64,000 nt of DNA. It comes from Paramyrothecium sp. XJ0827. Taxonomy: Eukaryota; Ascomycota; Sordariomycetes; Hypocreales; Stachybotryaceae. A model generated the notes under the pieces. The model was not told where the DNA came from. It ran no database searches and worked only from the letters and a program-made list of their open reading frames with translations. Below are positions 48,042 through 59,114 of the stretch, in pieces. Location of the stretch: NCBI GenBank assembly GCA_020881915.1, contig JAJFPB010000002.1, positions 930,001-994,000 on the forward strand. Reading direction: 5' to 3'. The translations under genes and the position numbers were made by a program. Within the stretch, counting starts at the first letter, position 1. Each line of letters opens with the position of its first letter.

Positions 48042-48816
48042 GATGTATAGGCTAGGGTCCCTAGGTTGGAAGCGTGATGGTGGTGGTGGAGGGGAAGTGA
48101 ATATGGAATGCGCAAGTAGGCAGACTCCAGCGCGGTGTGCTGAGGTTGGAGAGAATGGAGAGACCTTGAAGCTTTGACTGGCTCTCGGATTTTACCACGG
48201 TGCACCGGCCCGTTAAATATCCGTGTAATATATTACATATGTAATCTGTAGCATGTCATTTATGATGCCATGGACCCCTTGCTTGTTGTGGTTGCATTGA
48301 GCCAATGTTCGCCACTGTAGCGCACGGGCACGGAGTTTTCAGTAATCCTTGGCAGCATAACATGGGGAAGAGGGTGGGGGATTGTGTTGTACAAAACTTT
48401 GATTCGTCCGGTATCTATCCCCGGAAGCATCATGCAGCTCAGCAATCCGGCGCAAGCCGAAATTGGTGAGCTGCATGGGTGCCTGTTTTCACACCCCAGG
48501 TCGGAGGAGGTCTTCACGGGGAGTTATGTCGTAGTGCAAAAGTCCTCCGCATATGGCATCATATACGCGCGGCTGTCAGAGTTACATCGGCATTGTAAAA
48601 CGTGAACTGATTATGAAGGGGGAAAACAAGAAAGTTAAAGGAAAAGAAGAAAAAAAAAGACAATATAGGGGCTCTTGCTACGGTTATGAGCTAGAATCCA
48701 ATAAAGGGAGCTTCTTTTTCGTGCCACATTATAGACATTCGCCAACTAGGAGCGTTTTATTCCCTCTATTATTCTTTACTTCAAGGCAGCGTGGTTTGTG
48801 CCAAAATCATTTCAAC
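48042..48816. promoter_or_regulatory. Bidirectional promoter of permease and GMC oxidoreductase
   Basis: 775 bases between divergent start codons, so the two genes are probably co-regulated. An A-rich tract near 48,645 could be nucleosome-excluding. No known operator was identified. Confidence 0.5.
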
Positions 48817-51087
48817 ATGTCTCAGACACAGCATGATTGGGGAAAGGAATATGACTTTGTCATCGTGGGTGGTAAGGAGAATCTGCATTGATACATAATA
48901 TCTTAGCGGCTTGAGAGGCTTACAATACCCACGAATCTCAGGTGGAACCTCAGGACTTGTCCTGGCAGACCGACTGAGTGAATGCGGCACCCAAAAGGTC
49001 CTTGTCCTCGAGGCTGGGCCCAGCCCAGATCACATGAAAATGCACAAGGCACCTGGGGGTGTGCCTTTCATCGCCGGTATGTGAAAGAAATCTTGGCTTG
49101 TTCGCCCTTTGCCAGAGCACAGCTCCTCTGTTCTTCCCAAGTTCTCACTATGCTGGATTCAGGAACTTCACTTGACTGGGTTTTCAAGACTGAGCCTCAA
49201 AAGGGTCTTGGTGGCACCCAATTCACTTACCACCGTATGTACCACCTTCACCTCCATGTATCACATCAGGTACATTGCTTATGACGATGATAGGCGGACG
49301 CTGTCTTGGAGGGAGCACTGTCATCAACGGACTATTCTATGGCCGCGGCTCAGCGGGCGTATACAACCAATGGTCTAGCCAGGGAAACCCGGGCTGGGAC
49401 TGGGACGGCGTATATCCCTACTTTGTCAAGGGCACTCATTTCAACCCTCCCAAGAAGGCTGATGATTACAACCATCGATATCAGACATGGGAGCCATCAG
49501 CCTATGGCGACGGGCCACTGGAGATTTCGTACCAGGGCTACGTTCCCCCTTCCAGCGTCGGCTTCATCGAGGCTTGTGAAGACGTTGGGATTCCCATCGT
49601 GCATGATTTGAACACGGGTAACGGGGTGGGGATCAAGCAGGGTCCCGGCACAATCAACGCCAATTTTGAGAGGAGCTCGGCCTACAACACTTACTATGAA
49701 AGGGCCAAGAGCCGCAGCAACGTGGATATTGTAGCCAACGCTCCTGTCCAGTCGCTCAAGTGGGACTCGGAAAGCGTTTCGGAAACGCCCAAGGTTTCTG
49801 GTGTCGTCTTCATTGAACACGCGACAGGCTTGTACCATACCGTCAAGGCCAAAAAAGAGGTCATTGTCACCCTCGGCACTTTTCAGTCGCCGCAGCTGCT
49901 GATGGTCTCGGTATGAACAGACCCGTGCCAATGGTGGAATGGAGCTAACGAATGGATAGGGAATTGGTCCCAGGGCTGTCCTCGAGGGTCTGGGTATTGA
50001 ACTGCGCAGTGTCAACGAGAACGTCGGCAATCAGTAAGCAACCATCACCCGATGACGAATGGGAAAGGCTGGCTCTAGTCCGTAAAAGCTGACACTTACC
50101 TAGCATGATCGACCACAGTGTCTTCAGCATCATGGCTACCACGTCTGACGAGGCATCGACTCACCGAGAAACGTACCACCTGGATACGCTCCAGGGCGTC
50201 CAGGCCGAGTACTACAGCAAGGGCACGGGTCCGTACACGGCACCCACTGGCATCACCAACGGTTACCAGCAGCTTCCCACTGAAAAGCTGAAGGCTCTCG
50301 GCGCCGATGCCATTCTTGAGGCCGGCCACGTGGACCAATCTCACATGGAGTTCCTCTACGAGTCGGTCTTCTATCCAAATAGCCCAACGCCCACATACAT
50401 TCCCTCAGACACAGCATCGTACATCACCATCACCGCGTCCAACATGGTTCCACTGTCGCGGGGCAGCGTGAGCCTCCGGTCCAATTCCATGTCGGACGCT
50501 CCTATCATCGATCCAAACGTGAGTCTTGATACCCTACTGATATAACTGCTTGTGACCCTTGCCGTATGTAAGCCTATGAACTAATTGAGCCGTTCTGAAG
50601 TACTACTCCCACCCTGTGGATAAGAAGCTCGCTCTCAACGCATTCCGCGATCTTCGCAAGATTTTGGCCCATCGTGCTTTGTCTCAGTTCACAACGGGCC
50701 CTGCCCATGGCGAGGTCTCGCCAGGTGTCTCGCATGTCCCGTCTGACGAGGACGAGGCCATCTGGGAATACGTCAAGGCTAGTACGCAGTAAGTCCCGGC
50801 CTCATGACTTTTTGTCTTTGTTTTCTCCTTTCCTTTCGGCAGTTTCGCTAACTTCAGGTACTACTTCAAGTCCGGGCTGGCATCCGGTGGGCACGAACCG
50901 CATGTTGCCACGCGAGAAAGGTGGCGTTGTCGATGCCCGGCTCCGGGTGTACGGGGTCCAAGGCCTGCGCGTTGTCGACAGCAGCATCATGCCTACTATC
51001 CCAGATGTGTGCATTCAGGGGCCTGTCTACATGATTGGTGAAAAAGGTGCAATGATGATCCGGGAAGATTGGGGGCTGTTCGCCTGA
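48817..51087 (+). CDS. GMC-family FAD oxidoreductase (alcohol/choline dehydrogenase-like)
   Basis: Eight exons: 48817-48871, 48942-49076, 49163-49234, 49294-49910, 49960-50033, 50104-50518, 50601-50788 and 50871-51087. They join to 590 residues, the usual GMC length. The ADP-binding motif V-I-V-G-G-G-T-S-G-L is at residues 15-24 and V-L-E-A-G-P follows. The first GMC signature [12 protein letters not shown] is in exon 4, and the second, [12 protein letters not shown], spans the exon 4/5 junction. The catalytic His is His523 in G-W-H-P-V-G-T-N. The usual second His/Asn appears to be Cys566 (D-V-C-I-Q-G-P-V-Y). No signal peptide, so probably intracellular. It oxidises a primary alcohol, substrate unknown. 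Confidence 0.88.
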
Positions 51088-52617
51088 AACGACTCTAAAG
51101 CTCAGAACCTTCCGAGACCAGACTTGATAGACCAGACTTGATAATCCCACGTACTCTATGCACAAACAGTCTCAACTACTTGTTATTTTTTATCAAGTTC
51201 TCCCGATAGCCAAGACCGCTCGTGATACCCGCATGTTCAAGTCGTTGAACCGTCGAATTAATGGATTGCCTGCCATCACTCCCTCCCCTGTTTGCCCCTT
51301 CTTTTTGTGTGGCCTTTGAAGGAGTCTATCTGCACTAGTCTAAAGCAGTCGAAGTTTTTGCATATGACGCGGACCAATCTTGGGCTTCATTTTCTGACAA
51401 CTTACAATGCCAGGTGAATGAAAAGACATGGGAGTGGGAGCGTGCGGCAAAAGTATGTAAGACACGGATCGACGCCAAACCCACTATGGAGTCGCCAGGG
51501 GCAATCACCTGTCAATATTGTGATTTCAGATCGCTAGGTTGGACTGGGGAAGCTTATCCGAGCTGCATCCTGGTCTACAAATTAGTCCAATAGGAGCAGT
51601 AGACTCAGGCATGCGGCACGAAGTAAGCGTCAGATGCAACGTCGGCAACTAGCTCTATTTGCAGCCGAGAGCAGTCTTCGTCCGGCTTATTTCCAAGAAA
51701 ATGCCAGATAAAGTGCATGGGCTGAGTTGTCACCTTGATGAACCAGCCCACACAGGCCCTGTATCTACTTTGTGGTGTAGCCCGTCAGATGCGAAAGCGG
51801 ACCTTTTCGCAAGATCCACGCCGGGAGTCACACTGAACATGCATCGTCAACCCGTGGATACCCGAAAGACGCGGCTCTGCGGTAGGCCCCTGATGCCATG
51901 CAGTCTAGTCCCATTCAGGCAGAAGAATGTCTTATCCTGGTCGCATTAGTTGTGGCCTTAAACTGACGGCAAAAAAAGCTCCTGTTCTCCTCATTCGATG
52001 TCACACTCCGCATACGTGCTTCATGTACAGAGTAGGGTAGCGCTTGGCATGGATGAGGCGGAAGACACGATTACGTTGCATTATTTTTGCCTTTGCCAAA
52101 GCCTGCCTAACGATGCCCCTGCTTGTTTTGTTTCCTGGGAGACATGGACATGTATGGCGAGCGACAAGATGGTGTCATTTAGAATTTCAGGCTACGTACA
52201 TTGAGCCATGCTTCCACCAAACGACCGGCATATTTGCACATTGACAGTCCGATAGTGAGCTGGGATACCAGTTACGAACTGACATGGCTTCGTAGCGCTG
52301 TACTGCAATCCGGGGCTTTTTTGTGGTGTACTAAAATGAACAGACAGACCAGCGTAGAGTTCTACATTGAATTCGATTGATAAGTATTTTCCCCTGAGAC
52401 ACATGGCATGAATAAATCCCAGCGAAACGCCGACTTCGGATAGTCCATACGTTTCCCCATGGCGAATCCCGCTACCCAAACGTTACTTCGCTACTCAAGG
52501 ATGAAACCGGAATGATGAGGGTCTTCTACTAGGAAAGCACGGGATGAAAAAAGAAAACTAATTTGATTCGATAGACAAAATCATCCAGCTGGTGTCCCAT
52601 TCGCACCCGGGGCATCT
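51088..52617. other. 1.5 kb gene-free stretch between convergent genes
   Basis: Lies between the GMC gene and the 3' end of the next gene on the minus strand. A duplicated GACCAGACTTGATA occurs right after the GMC stop (51117-51144). No gene supported. Confidence 0.5.
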
Positions 52618-53989
52618 CTAAGCAGCCTCGGTGTCTGCTTCGCTAACCCAAACAACCAGGGGCTGAACTACCTGCGCTTTGTGATAATCCACGAATGAGA
52701 CAGTGTCTAGACTATGGGTACCACCAGGCTCTCCTAATCCTCCCAGCATCCGGCCAAAATGTCGCAGCATGGGTTTCACAATGAACCTCACAGGTTGGTT
52801 CTCCAACATTGCAGCAAGCTTCATAATCTCAGCCTCGGTCTTTGATGGTTCGCCCATGACAAGACGATAGGAAGCCTCGTCGAGATTCTCATATCTCTTC
52901 AAAAGCGCAGAATTCGTTTTGAAGGGAAACCCAGAGAGGTTCGCAGTTACTTGATCGTGCATGACAAACTCGAATTGGGATCGGTGGGATTGGACGGCAA
53001 GATCGACTCCAATGGCATAACGAACGAGGTTATCAAATGATTCCTGGTATGAAGGCCAATCCGCACGAATTAGTGGACCGAATCCACGAACGATCTTTTC
53101 CTTTAGGTGTTCGGCGTTCGTGTGAAAGCCATTCTTCATGTATAGCATCCTCACGGAGAGATGCCTCCAGGCATGGAAGGAACGGGTGAAATGATCGTCA
53201 TTTTTGAGGGTACATGTTGCTGGGAGTTCACCAGTGGTTAGCGACACGCATCATCCGGAATGGGTGAAGTGGCTCAGATCATTTACCTTTTAATGTTTCA
53301 AGGATCTTTCCGTAAGCCATCCAAGATTCTCCAAACCATTTGTCTGCGCATTGTGAGGAGAACAGATTCTCAAAGAGGAGACGGTAGCACCAGGCTTTGG
53401 TGAACGTTTCAAACATATTCATGTCCTTGTTGTTCAAGAATTCTGGGGCATCGGGCGCCCAAACCAAAAGTTGAGCTTGAAGGCTGTCATCAAGTAAGTC
53501 CCAAACACTCTCATTGGGGTTCTCTGTTGGTGAAGCAATAAAACCCGTGAAAAGACCAACCCTCTCGTCCAGTGTGGGAAGAAAGTGGACGTCGAACATA
53601 AAATCACGTGCGTTGATGAATTGATCATCCCATCTCCGGGCCTCCTCCTTGCTGATACCAGTTGGAGGTTGAACGTACCCCTGAGAAAGGTCGTCTCCCC
53701 AATAGGCATAGATCTTTTCTCTGAGAACAGCTAGGGGTATCTCCGAGCACTCGTTCATGACTGGACTAGTTAAGACACTCTGCTGCGTTTCAGTGTCCTC
53801 GAACCCACCATCAGTCTTGGCCACCTCTGGCAGTCCTGTTTCTTGTTGCTCATCGCCAGTGGTGAGCTGTACTTTGACATCAGGGAGATGGGATGATGAA
53901 GCAAGGTTGGGAGGCTCTTCAATTTTTGCTGTTCTTCGCTTGCTGTGGCGACGGCTCGCGACTCCACTCTTGCGAGAACTTGGTGGCAT
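52618..53989 (-). CDS. Unrecognised fungal protein, 434 residues
   Basis: Exons 53287-53989 and 52618-53219 join through a gtaaat..cccag intron. The first ~35 residues are basic (S-R-K-S-G-V-A-S-R-R-H-S-K-R-R), like a nuclear localisation signal, followed by an acidic, likely disordered stretch. From about residue 85 the protein looks folded and helical, with many Trp and aromatic residues (W-A-P-D-A-P-E-F-L, K-W-F-G-E-S-W-M, F-H-A-W-R-H-L-S-V). There is no signal peptide, transmembrane segment or motif I know. An ATG ten codons upstream (54019) is also in frame. Probably a lineage-restricted protein. Confidence 0.75.
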
Positions 53990-54130
53990 GTTGATGCTGT
54001 GGAAAGTGGGTTGTGGCAAAGGGATGCGGGCTTGGGGAGTATCCTGGTTGAAGGTATGAGTGCATCAGAAAAGTTTGGTCGCAAGCATGGAGGTCTTGCC
54101 ACCCCTAAGTATTTTCACGTCTAATGGCGG

Positions 54131-54331
54131 TTTGGCTTCCTGGTTTGACCAAATTGCAAGTCTTCTTTGTCTGACGTAAAACAGAGCAGATGCAGGAAGA
54201 AACCGCAAGCCTGGGCCACGTTTGACGAGGGCTGGGCTTCCTGGTTTGACCAAACTTGCCAGTCGTCTTTGTCCCATGTGAATGAGGCAAATGCAAGGGT
54301 AAACAAAAGCAGCGTGCCGTGGCCACCATGC
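54131..54331 (+). repeat. Two-copy tandem direct repeat, period about 101 bases
   Basis: The sequence GGCTTCCTGGTTTGACCA occurs at 54134 and again at 54235. Downstream the two copies stay recognisably similar (CTTTGTC, GCA.ATGCA, GTGG/TGGGCCA) to about 54,330, with many substitutions. An old tandem duplication. Confidence 0.75.
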
Positions 54332-54904
54332 ACCCACATCCCAAGCATATGGCGACAAAGGAATCTGGAACTGACCGCCACTTCTCGCCGCAGCTGAGCG
54401 TCAATGTGACCATGACTCTGCAGAGGATGACTCTGATTAGAATTGTCACGTACTGTGCATCGGGACAGGGCAGAACGGGACAAAATTGCATTCTGCCGTC
54501 TTTCGGCAAAGCACATACGAGATTGATAAGACACAGCATGTTGTTTCACGGATCGGCATAGAGCGGGCCGTTACAACACACTTCCAATGCTTTTGTCAGC
54601 TTGGCAATGCAAGTTCGCAAGCTATTGATGGAATTTGATGGAAAGCGCTAGTGGTTTTTGAAACGGCGGAACGGAAGAGGGACTTGTTTGTGTCACGCGG
54701 GAGCCGCTGCTTGCCGCGCTGGTCGAAGGAAAACAAAATTTATTAAAGAAAAAATTTCACATCTAAAGACCGGCTGCCAATAAATGGTGATACGCTGCCT
54801 CGATGCGACTCTTGTGCTGTGCATAGTGTTACAAGACTAATGAAACTATTTTATCTGTTGGCGAGCCTTAATTCAGCTACAAACATCCGCGATGGACGGG
54901 GCTA

Positions 54905-54941
54905 GATGCCTGTCGTTCAACACGTGCCGAAGAGATGCCTT
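54905..54941 (+). repeat. Dispersed repeat copy 1 (37 bases)
   Basis: Begins GATGCC and ends CCGAAGAGATGCCTT; about 90 percent matched by eye to the copy at 55167-55203, 262 bases downstream. Confidence 0.65.
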
Positions 54942-55166
54942 TTATATAGTCCTTATCTTTCCGCATAGGCCAGACCATATGAAGAACTGTGAATAAGCGT
55001 AGACCATGTTCTCTTGTTGGCAATGTTTATAGTTAAATTATCAATATCTACTTAACAGGACCTGATCTATACCGTATGTAGATATGACTGGTCCGTGCGG
55101 AAACGCTTTTATTCAGTGGAGTTGTAGATAATGATCATGTATATAATAGTATACCTCGGGCTGAAG

Positions 55167-55203
55167 AGATGCCGTCCGTACAACACGGGCCGAAGAGATG
55201 CCT
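55167..55203 (+). repeat. Dispersed repeat copy 2 (37 bases)
   Basis: Second copy of the 37-base unit. A partial third GAAGAGATGCCGT overlaps its left side at about 55160. Confidence 0.65.
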
Positions 55204-55443
55204 TAGAGCATCCAGAGTAATTGGACAGGCCAACGAACTCACAAGCAAAACAAGAAAGACCGTCAACGTGATTAGACAGAATTTCCTATATGGCTAATTT
55301 TGTTTGTTTGCGACTGGTTTAGGATATAATAGCGCCTCGTCATCCTAGTCTCATCTCTAAACACTCCAACTAAGAAGAGAATTCTAACGTCCCTAGCAAG
55401 ACCATAGTAAAGATTCTTCCAGTTAACTTTTGGCGATTGTAGA

Positions 55444-57230
55444 ATGGCCAATCCTCGCGTCGATACTTGCACGTGTTCCCCACGTAACGTTTTTGTTGGT
55501 ATTGATTTTGGGGCAACGTAAGTGTCTTATGCGCCACTTCCTCTTATATCAATCACTTATCAACAATAAATTTACCACAGGTTCACCAAGTATAACGTCT
55601 TCTTAAGCTCTATATATTACATTTACATAACCTCCGCAGTTCCACAAGGCAAAAGAGTACTCCCTAGCATCCTTCGGGTCAACCAACAATTCGGCACCGT
55701 CGAGTTCTCTGATGGAACAGGAACTTTCAACACCTCGGGACAAAATAGCCAATGTTTGCCGTATTTCAAGCTATTCCTAGGCACTCAGGGCAATCTCATC
55801 CCAGGTATAGATAATTCCAGGGTTATATCACTTGTGCAGGCCGCCTCAGACAATGTGAAAATTGTGCAAACATCTTCCGAGGTGGTGGGAGTTTTCTTGA
55901 AGGGAGTTTGGGATCTGGCGCTGAATATAATCCCTTTTCTCGAGTCTGGTGGCCCCGTGTATGCAGTTCTCTCATATCCATGCTATTGGGATGTAGCCAC
56001 ACGCAAAAGATTCGAGGAAGCTGTCCAGCTAGCTGGAATTACTGGGCGATCCAAAAGCGTCTCTTACGTCACCGAAGATGAGGGAGCTGCCTATGGTTTT
56101 ATGACATGCATCGAAACGATCCACCGGCGGCTTTCAAAGATGTATATACCTTGCTGGAGCAAACCACTTGCATTTGTGCCGTGCGACTAATATTCCCGGT
56201 TTTAGATTAGGATCCTCATGTCATGATTGTTGATGCCGGTGGTATTACAACGGTATGTAATAATGCAGCTTACCAGAGACCATGACTTACAACGGTTCAG
56301 GATATTGCCACGGTAAACATCCCATGGTCCAGCGGCGCGTGGGCCCGACCGAGGTCGGTGAAGAACGACCCGTGTTACCATGCGGCCATAGCTGCAGACC
56401 TGGCAGTCCAAGAGGTGATACTCAGAACCGCCGAGAACGAGTTAGGTACTCTTAGAACCACATTTTCGCCCACTCTTTCGTCCGACATGAATGCAGCCGC
56501 CAGTCAGTGGATGAAAACTCCGAAAGAACACGTGCGCCTCGGGAATCTCGGGTGGCGTGGGTTTGAATATTCTCTTGGTGGTAGACCTAGGACAATTCAT
56601 CGGTAGGTGGTATCTGAAAGCCTTCGTGGCTGGAAGCTGATGATTTATGAAACAGGGATGATTTTCTCCGCATTTACGGCACCGTCGTGGACAGTATCTG
56701 CGATATCATACGCAGCCAGTACGCTCGGCTTTCCGTGAGCATGCTGCCCAAGGTATATCCAATTGGAAAGTTTCATTGGGCGGTCACTTACACTTCTTAG
56801 CGATTATTTCTTGTCGGCGGGTTTTCGCTAAATTCTTGGGTTGAAAACTACTTCCGTCACACTTTAAGACCAATCCTGCCTAACGTGACGGTGTCTACTA
56901 TTCAAGACCACAACCTTTCGGGGTAAGCAAGATCTCTGACCTTTGAAGCATGCCGTTACGGCAAGCTAACATTTCCAAGAAGAACGATCATTGCTCGAGG
57001 AGCCGCTTTGATGATTCGTGATCAAATGCAAGCTACGGCGCGGAGGCCATGAGGAATAGCAGTTGCAAGGTCTGTCTGGAGAGGGTGCCATCAATAGGTG
57101 GTACGTGGTGGAGAAGATGCCAAATTTCACTTAGGATTTTAGGTCGTGAGCATGCACTACTGCCTTTGTCACTGTATTTTCTTCGAAGTTGTGCCGCGCG
57201 AGTTAGGTTCGGCTACCTAGGCGACCAGAT
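55444..57230 (+). pseudogene. Hsp70-like actin-fold ATPase, apparently decayed
   Basis: An Hsp70-like protein of the type expanded in filamentous fungi. It starts at 55444, with phosphate-1 motif V-F-V-G-I-D-F-G-A-T-F-T-K joined across an intron (55518-55580). V-L-S-Y-P-C-Y-W and T-E-D-E-G-A-A-Y follow, then D-A-G-G-I-T-T-D (phosphate 2) and L-F-L-V-G-G-F-S (adenosine region). R-T-I-I-A-R-G-A-A comes next, with several well-formed introns between. One exon join near 56,145-56,210 works only after a one-base shift. Beyond A-T-A-R-R-P (stop TGA at 57050) the same frame continues G-I-A-V-A-R-S-V-W, then TAG, then more plausible sequence. This suggests a pseudogene with C-to-T-type stops; one shift could be an assembly error. 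Confidence 0.65.
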
Positions 57231-57377
57231 CTTATGCAAACGTGTCAAGGAACTCACTGTGGTCGCCATGGATTCCGTGCGAGGCAAAGCAGATTTTGGT
57301 AGAGACAGGTTGTCTATGTATCCTCATTACGATTGTACTACTCAACAAAGCAAAACTGGGTGCGAGACGGGCAATGT

Positions 57378-59114
57378 TCACGCGTCGTCAATATCGAAAC
57401 GCACAAGCAGCGCGCTGTGCGTCTCCCTCCCTTTGAGGTCGAGCAACCTGACGAAGCTCCACCCAGGCTTGACGTACAGTAGTCGCACTGCTGCGACAGC
57501 AAATATGGGGTTGCTTCCAAGACTCTTGTCGCTCTTCAAGATCATTCGCAAAAAAGTAAGTTCATTGTCCTCGTACTCCCACTCCAATGTCTCGTTCCAC
57601 ACCGGGTCGGTGGCAGGGGGCGCGTCGCCATCGTAGGGAAAGCCCAAATCTCGCTGCTTGTATGGAGACGTCTTGCGCTTAATGGCGTCATCTTCAAGCT
57701 GCGTAGGCTGGTACAGGCTGCACGTGAGGTACGGCCGTATGTCATCAGCCTTCTCGTCGCCATGGAGCGGGATGTCGGTGGCTCCGACGACACGCAGGCG
57801 GAGGCGTTTCTTCCTGCCATTGACGAGCTTTCCGTCGCCGCCGGCCCGCAGCGCCGCGGGCTTGAGGACGTATCCGTCAGAGTTATGGAACAGGGCTTCG
57901 TTGAGCTGCATGCTGGCACCAAAGGTCTGCCAGTTAAGCGCACAGATCTGGGCGCCAACGCCCCAGTACCTGACGGGCTTGAGATTGGACGAGGAAATCC
58001 GAAGGCCTTTGGGGAAGACTCTCATCAGGTGCTTCGCATTATGACGGCCGATCGCATCACTCATTTCAGGAAGATGCGACGCCAAGGTCGATTCGGAGAC
58101 ATTGATGAGGTGGTGATGAGGGCCGTTGACGAGGTCGCCCGGGTCGAACCACGAGTTGTCGCTTGGCTTGACGGATTGAGCGTAGACGCCAAGGTCGGCG
58201 AGCTCTGGGATGATAAGTTTTGGTGTCTCGGCCTTCTTCTTGTCCCTGTACTCATGTCGTGCCTCGATCATCTCATCATCAGAACTGTCGCTCGAAGATG
58301 TTGAGTCTGAATCGCTGTCTCTTTCGTTTGGAAGATGATATTCGACGATGACGACAATGGCAGCGCCTAGCTCACGGAGTGTCACATGCTCACCAGAACC
58401 TTCCTGCTCCCTGTGGCCCTCTTGTCGGATAGCCTCGCTGAGGAGGCGGTGTTGGAAGATCTCCTTCATGATCTGAACAAGGCGGAGCTGGCCATGTGGA
58501 CCGCAGTGATTCTCGAGAGATAAAAGTATAGGAGCCACAAAGGTACCAGGGTGAGCGGCAGCGTAGGCCTTTTCCTCGTCAAAGGCGTCGCGGATTGTCT
58601 CGCAAACGGCGCGGAAGGGGACATTGGACACGAGCGTAAAGCCGTGCGTCACCTTTGGCTCTTCTGGGTCATCGGAATCCCATGCGTCAATCTCCACGCA
58701 GCGAGAGCCTGTCTTGAGCGCGATGTCGTAGGCGGACACGCATGAATTGCCGTACAACTGGTGTGCAAGCAGGTAGGTGTTGTGGCTGGAGCTGACGTAG
58801 TACTCAGGCAGAGGATGCGACAGATCGAGCAGCTCTTGTGGGATGATGGCGTGAGGCTTCTCGAGGAGGGCGCCCAGCGCAGGTGTGGGCTCTGTCGCGT
58901 GAACGCCAGCCTCGTCTTCTGTGAGGATCTTTTCGTGGACAAGGAACGCCTTGAGCGCCTCGCTGACCCGGAGCTCTTTCTTGGGGAGTTCGGACTTGCG
59001 GGAGGCGCCGGCAGCACTGTCCACGTCAATGGCCTCGCCCTTGTCCTCGTCGCTCTCGCGGCGGGAGCCAGAGAAGGGCTTCATGCGCGAGAACTTCCCT
59101 ATGAGGCCCGACAT
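57378..59114 (-). CDS. Phosphoinositide-specific phospholipase C, delta-like
   Basis: Hydrolyses PIP2 to diacylglycerol and inositol trisphosphate at the inner membrane face. Intronless, 578 residues. The X domain (about 95-260) has S-S-S-H-N-T-Y-L with His111, E-I-D-A-W-D with Glu141/Asp143, H-G-F-T-L with His157 and S-L-E-N-H-C; these are the catalytic and calcium-binding residues. A Ser/Asp-rich linker (about 280-300) leads to the Y domain (R-Y-W-G-V-G-A-Q-I-C-A-L-N-W-Q-T) and a C-terminal C2 domain from about residue 435. No PH domain, and the N-terminal region is too short for full EF-hands. It looks intact. Yeast counterpart: PLC1. Confidence 0.94.
   Translation of the reverse strand: MSGLIGKFSRMKPFSGSRRESDEDKGEAIDVDSAAGASRKSELPKKELRVSEALKAFLVHEKILTEDEAGVHATEPTPALGALLEKPHAIIPQELLDLSHPLPEYYVSSSHNTYLLAHQLYGNSCVSAYDIALKTGSRCVEIDAWDSDDPEEPKVTHGFTLVSNVPFRAVCETIRDAFDEEKAYAAAHPGTFVAPILLSLENHCGPHGQLRLVQIMKEIFQHRLLSEAIRQEGHREQEGSGEHVTLRELGAAIVVIVEYHLPNERDSDSDSTSSSDSSDDEMIEARHEYRDKKKAETPKLIIPELADLGVYAQSVKPSDNSWFDPGDLVNGPHHHLINVSESTLASHLPEMSDAIGRHNAKHLMRVFPKGLRISSSNLKPVRYWGVGAQICALNWQTFGASMQLNEALFHNSDGYVLKPAALRAGGDGKLVNGRKKRLRLRVVGATDIPLHGDEKADDIRPYLTCSLYQPTQLEDDAIKRKTSPYKQRDLGFPYDGDAPPATDPVWNETLEWEYEDNELTFLRMILKSDKSLGSNPIFAVAAVRLLYVKPGWSFVRLLDLKGRETHSALLVRFDIDDA

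Larger units (their letters stand above)
53990..55443. other. Repeat-bearing gene-free stretch
   Basis: Contains a tandem ~100-base direct repeat and one copy of a diverged dispersed repeat pair. AT-rich from about 54,720 on. No gene supported. Confidence 0.55.
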
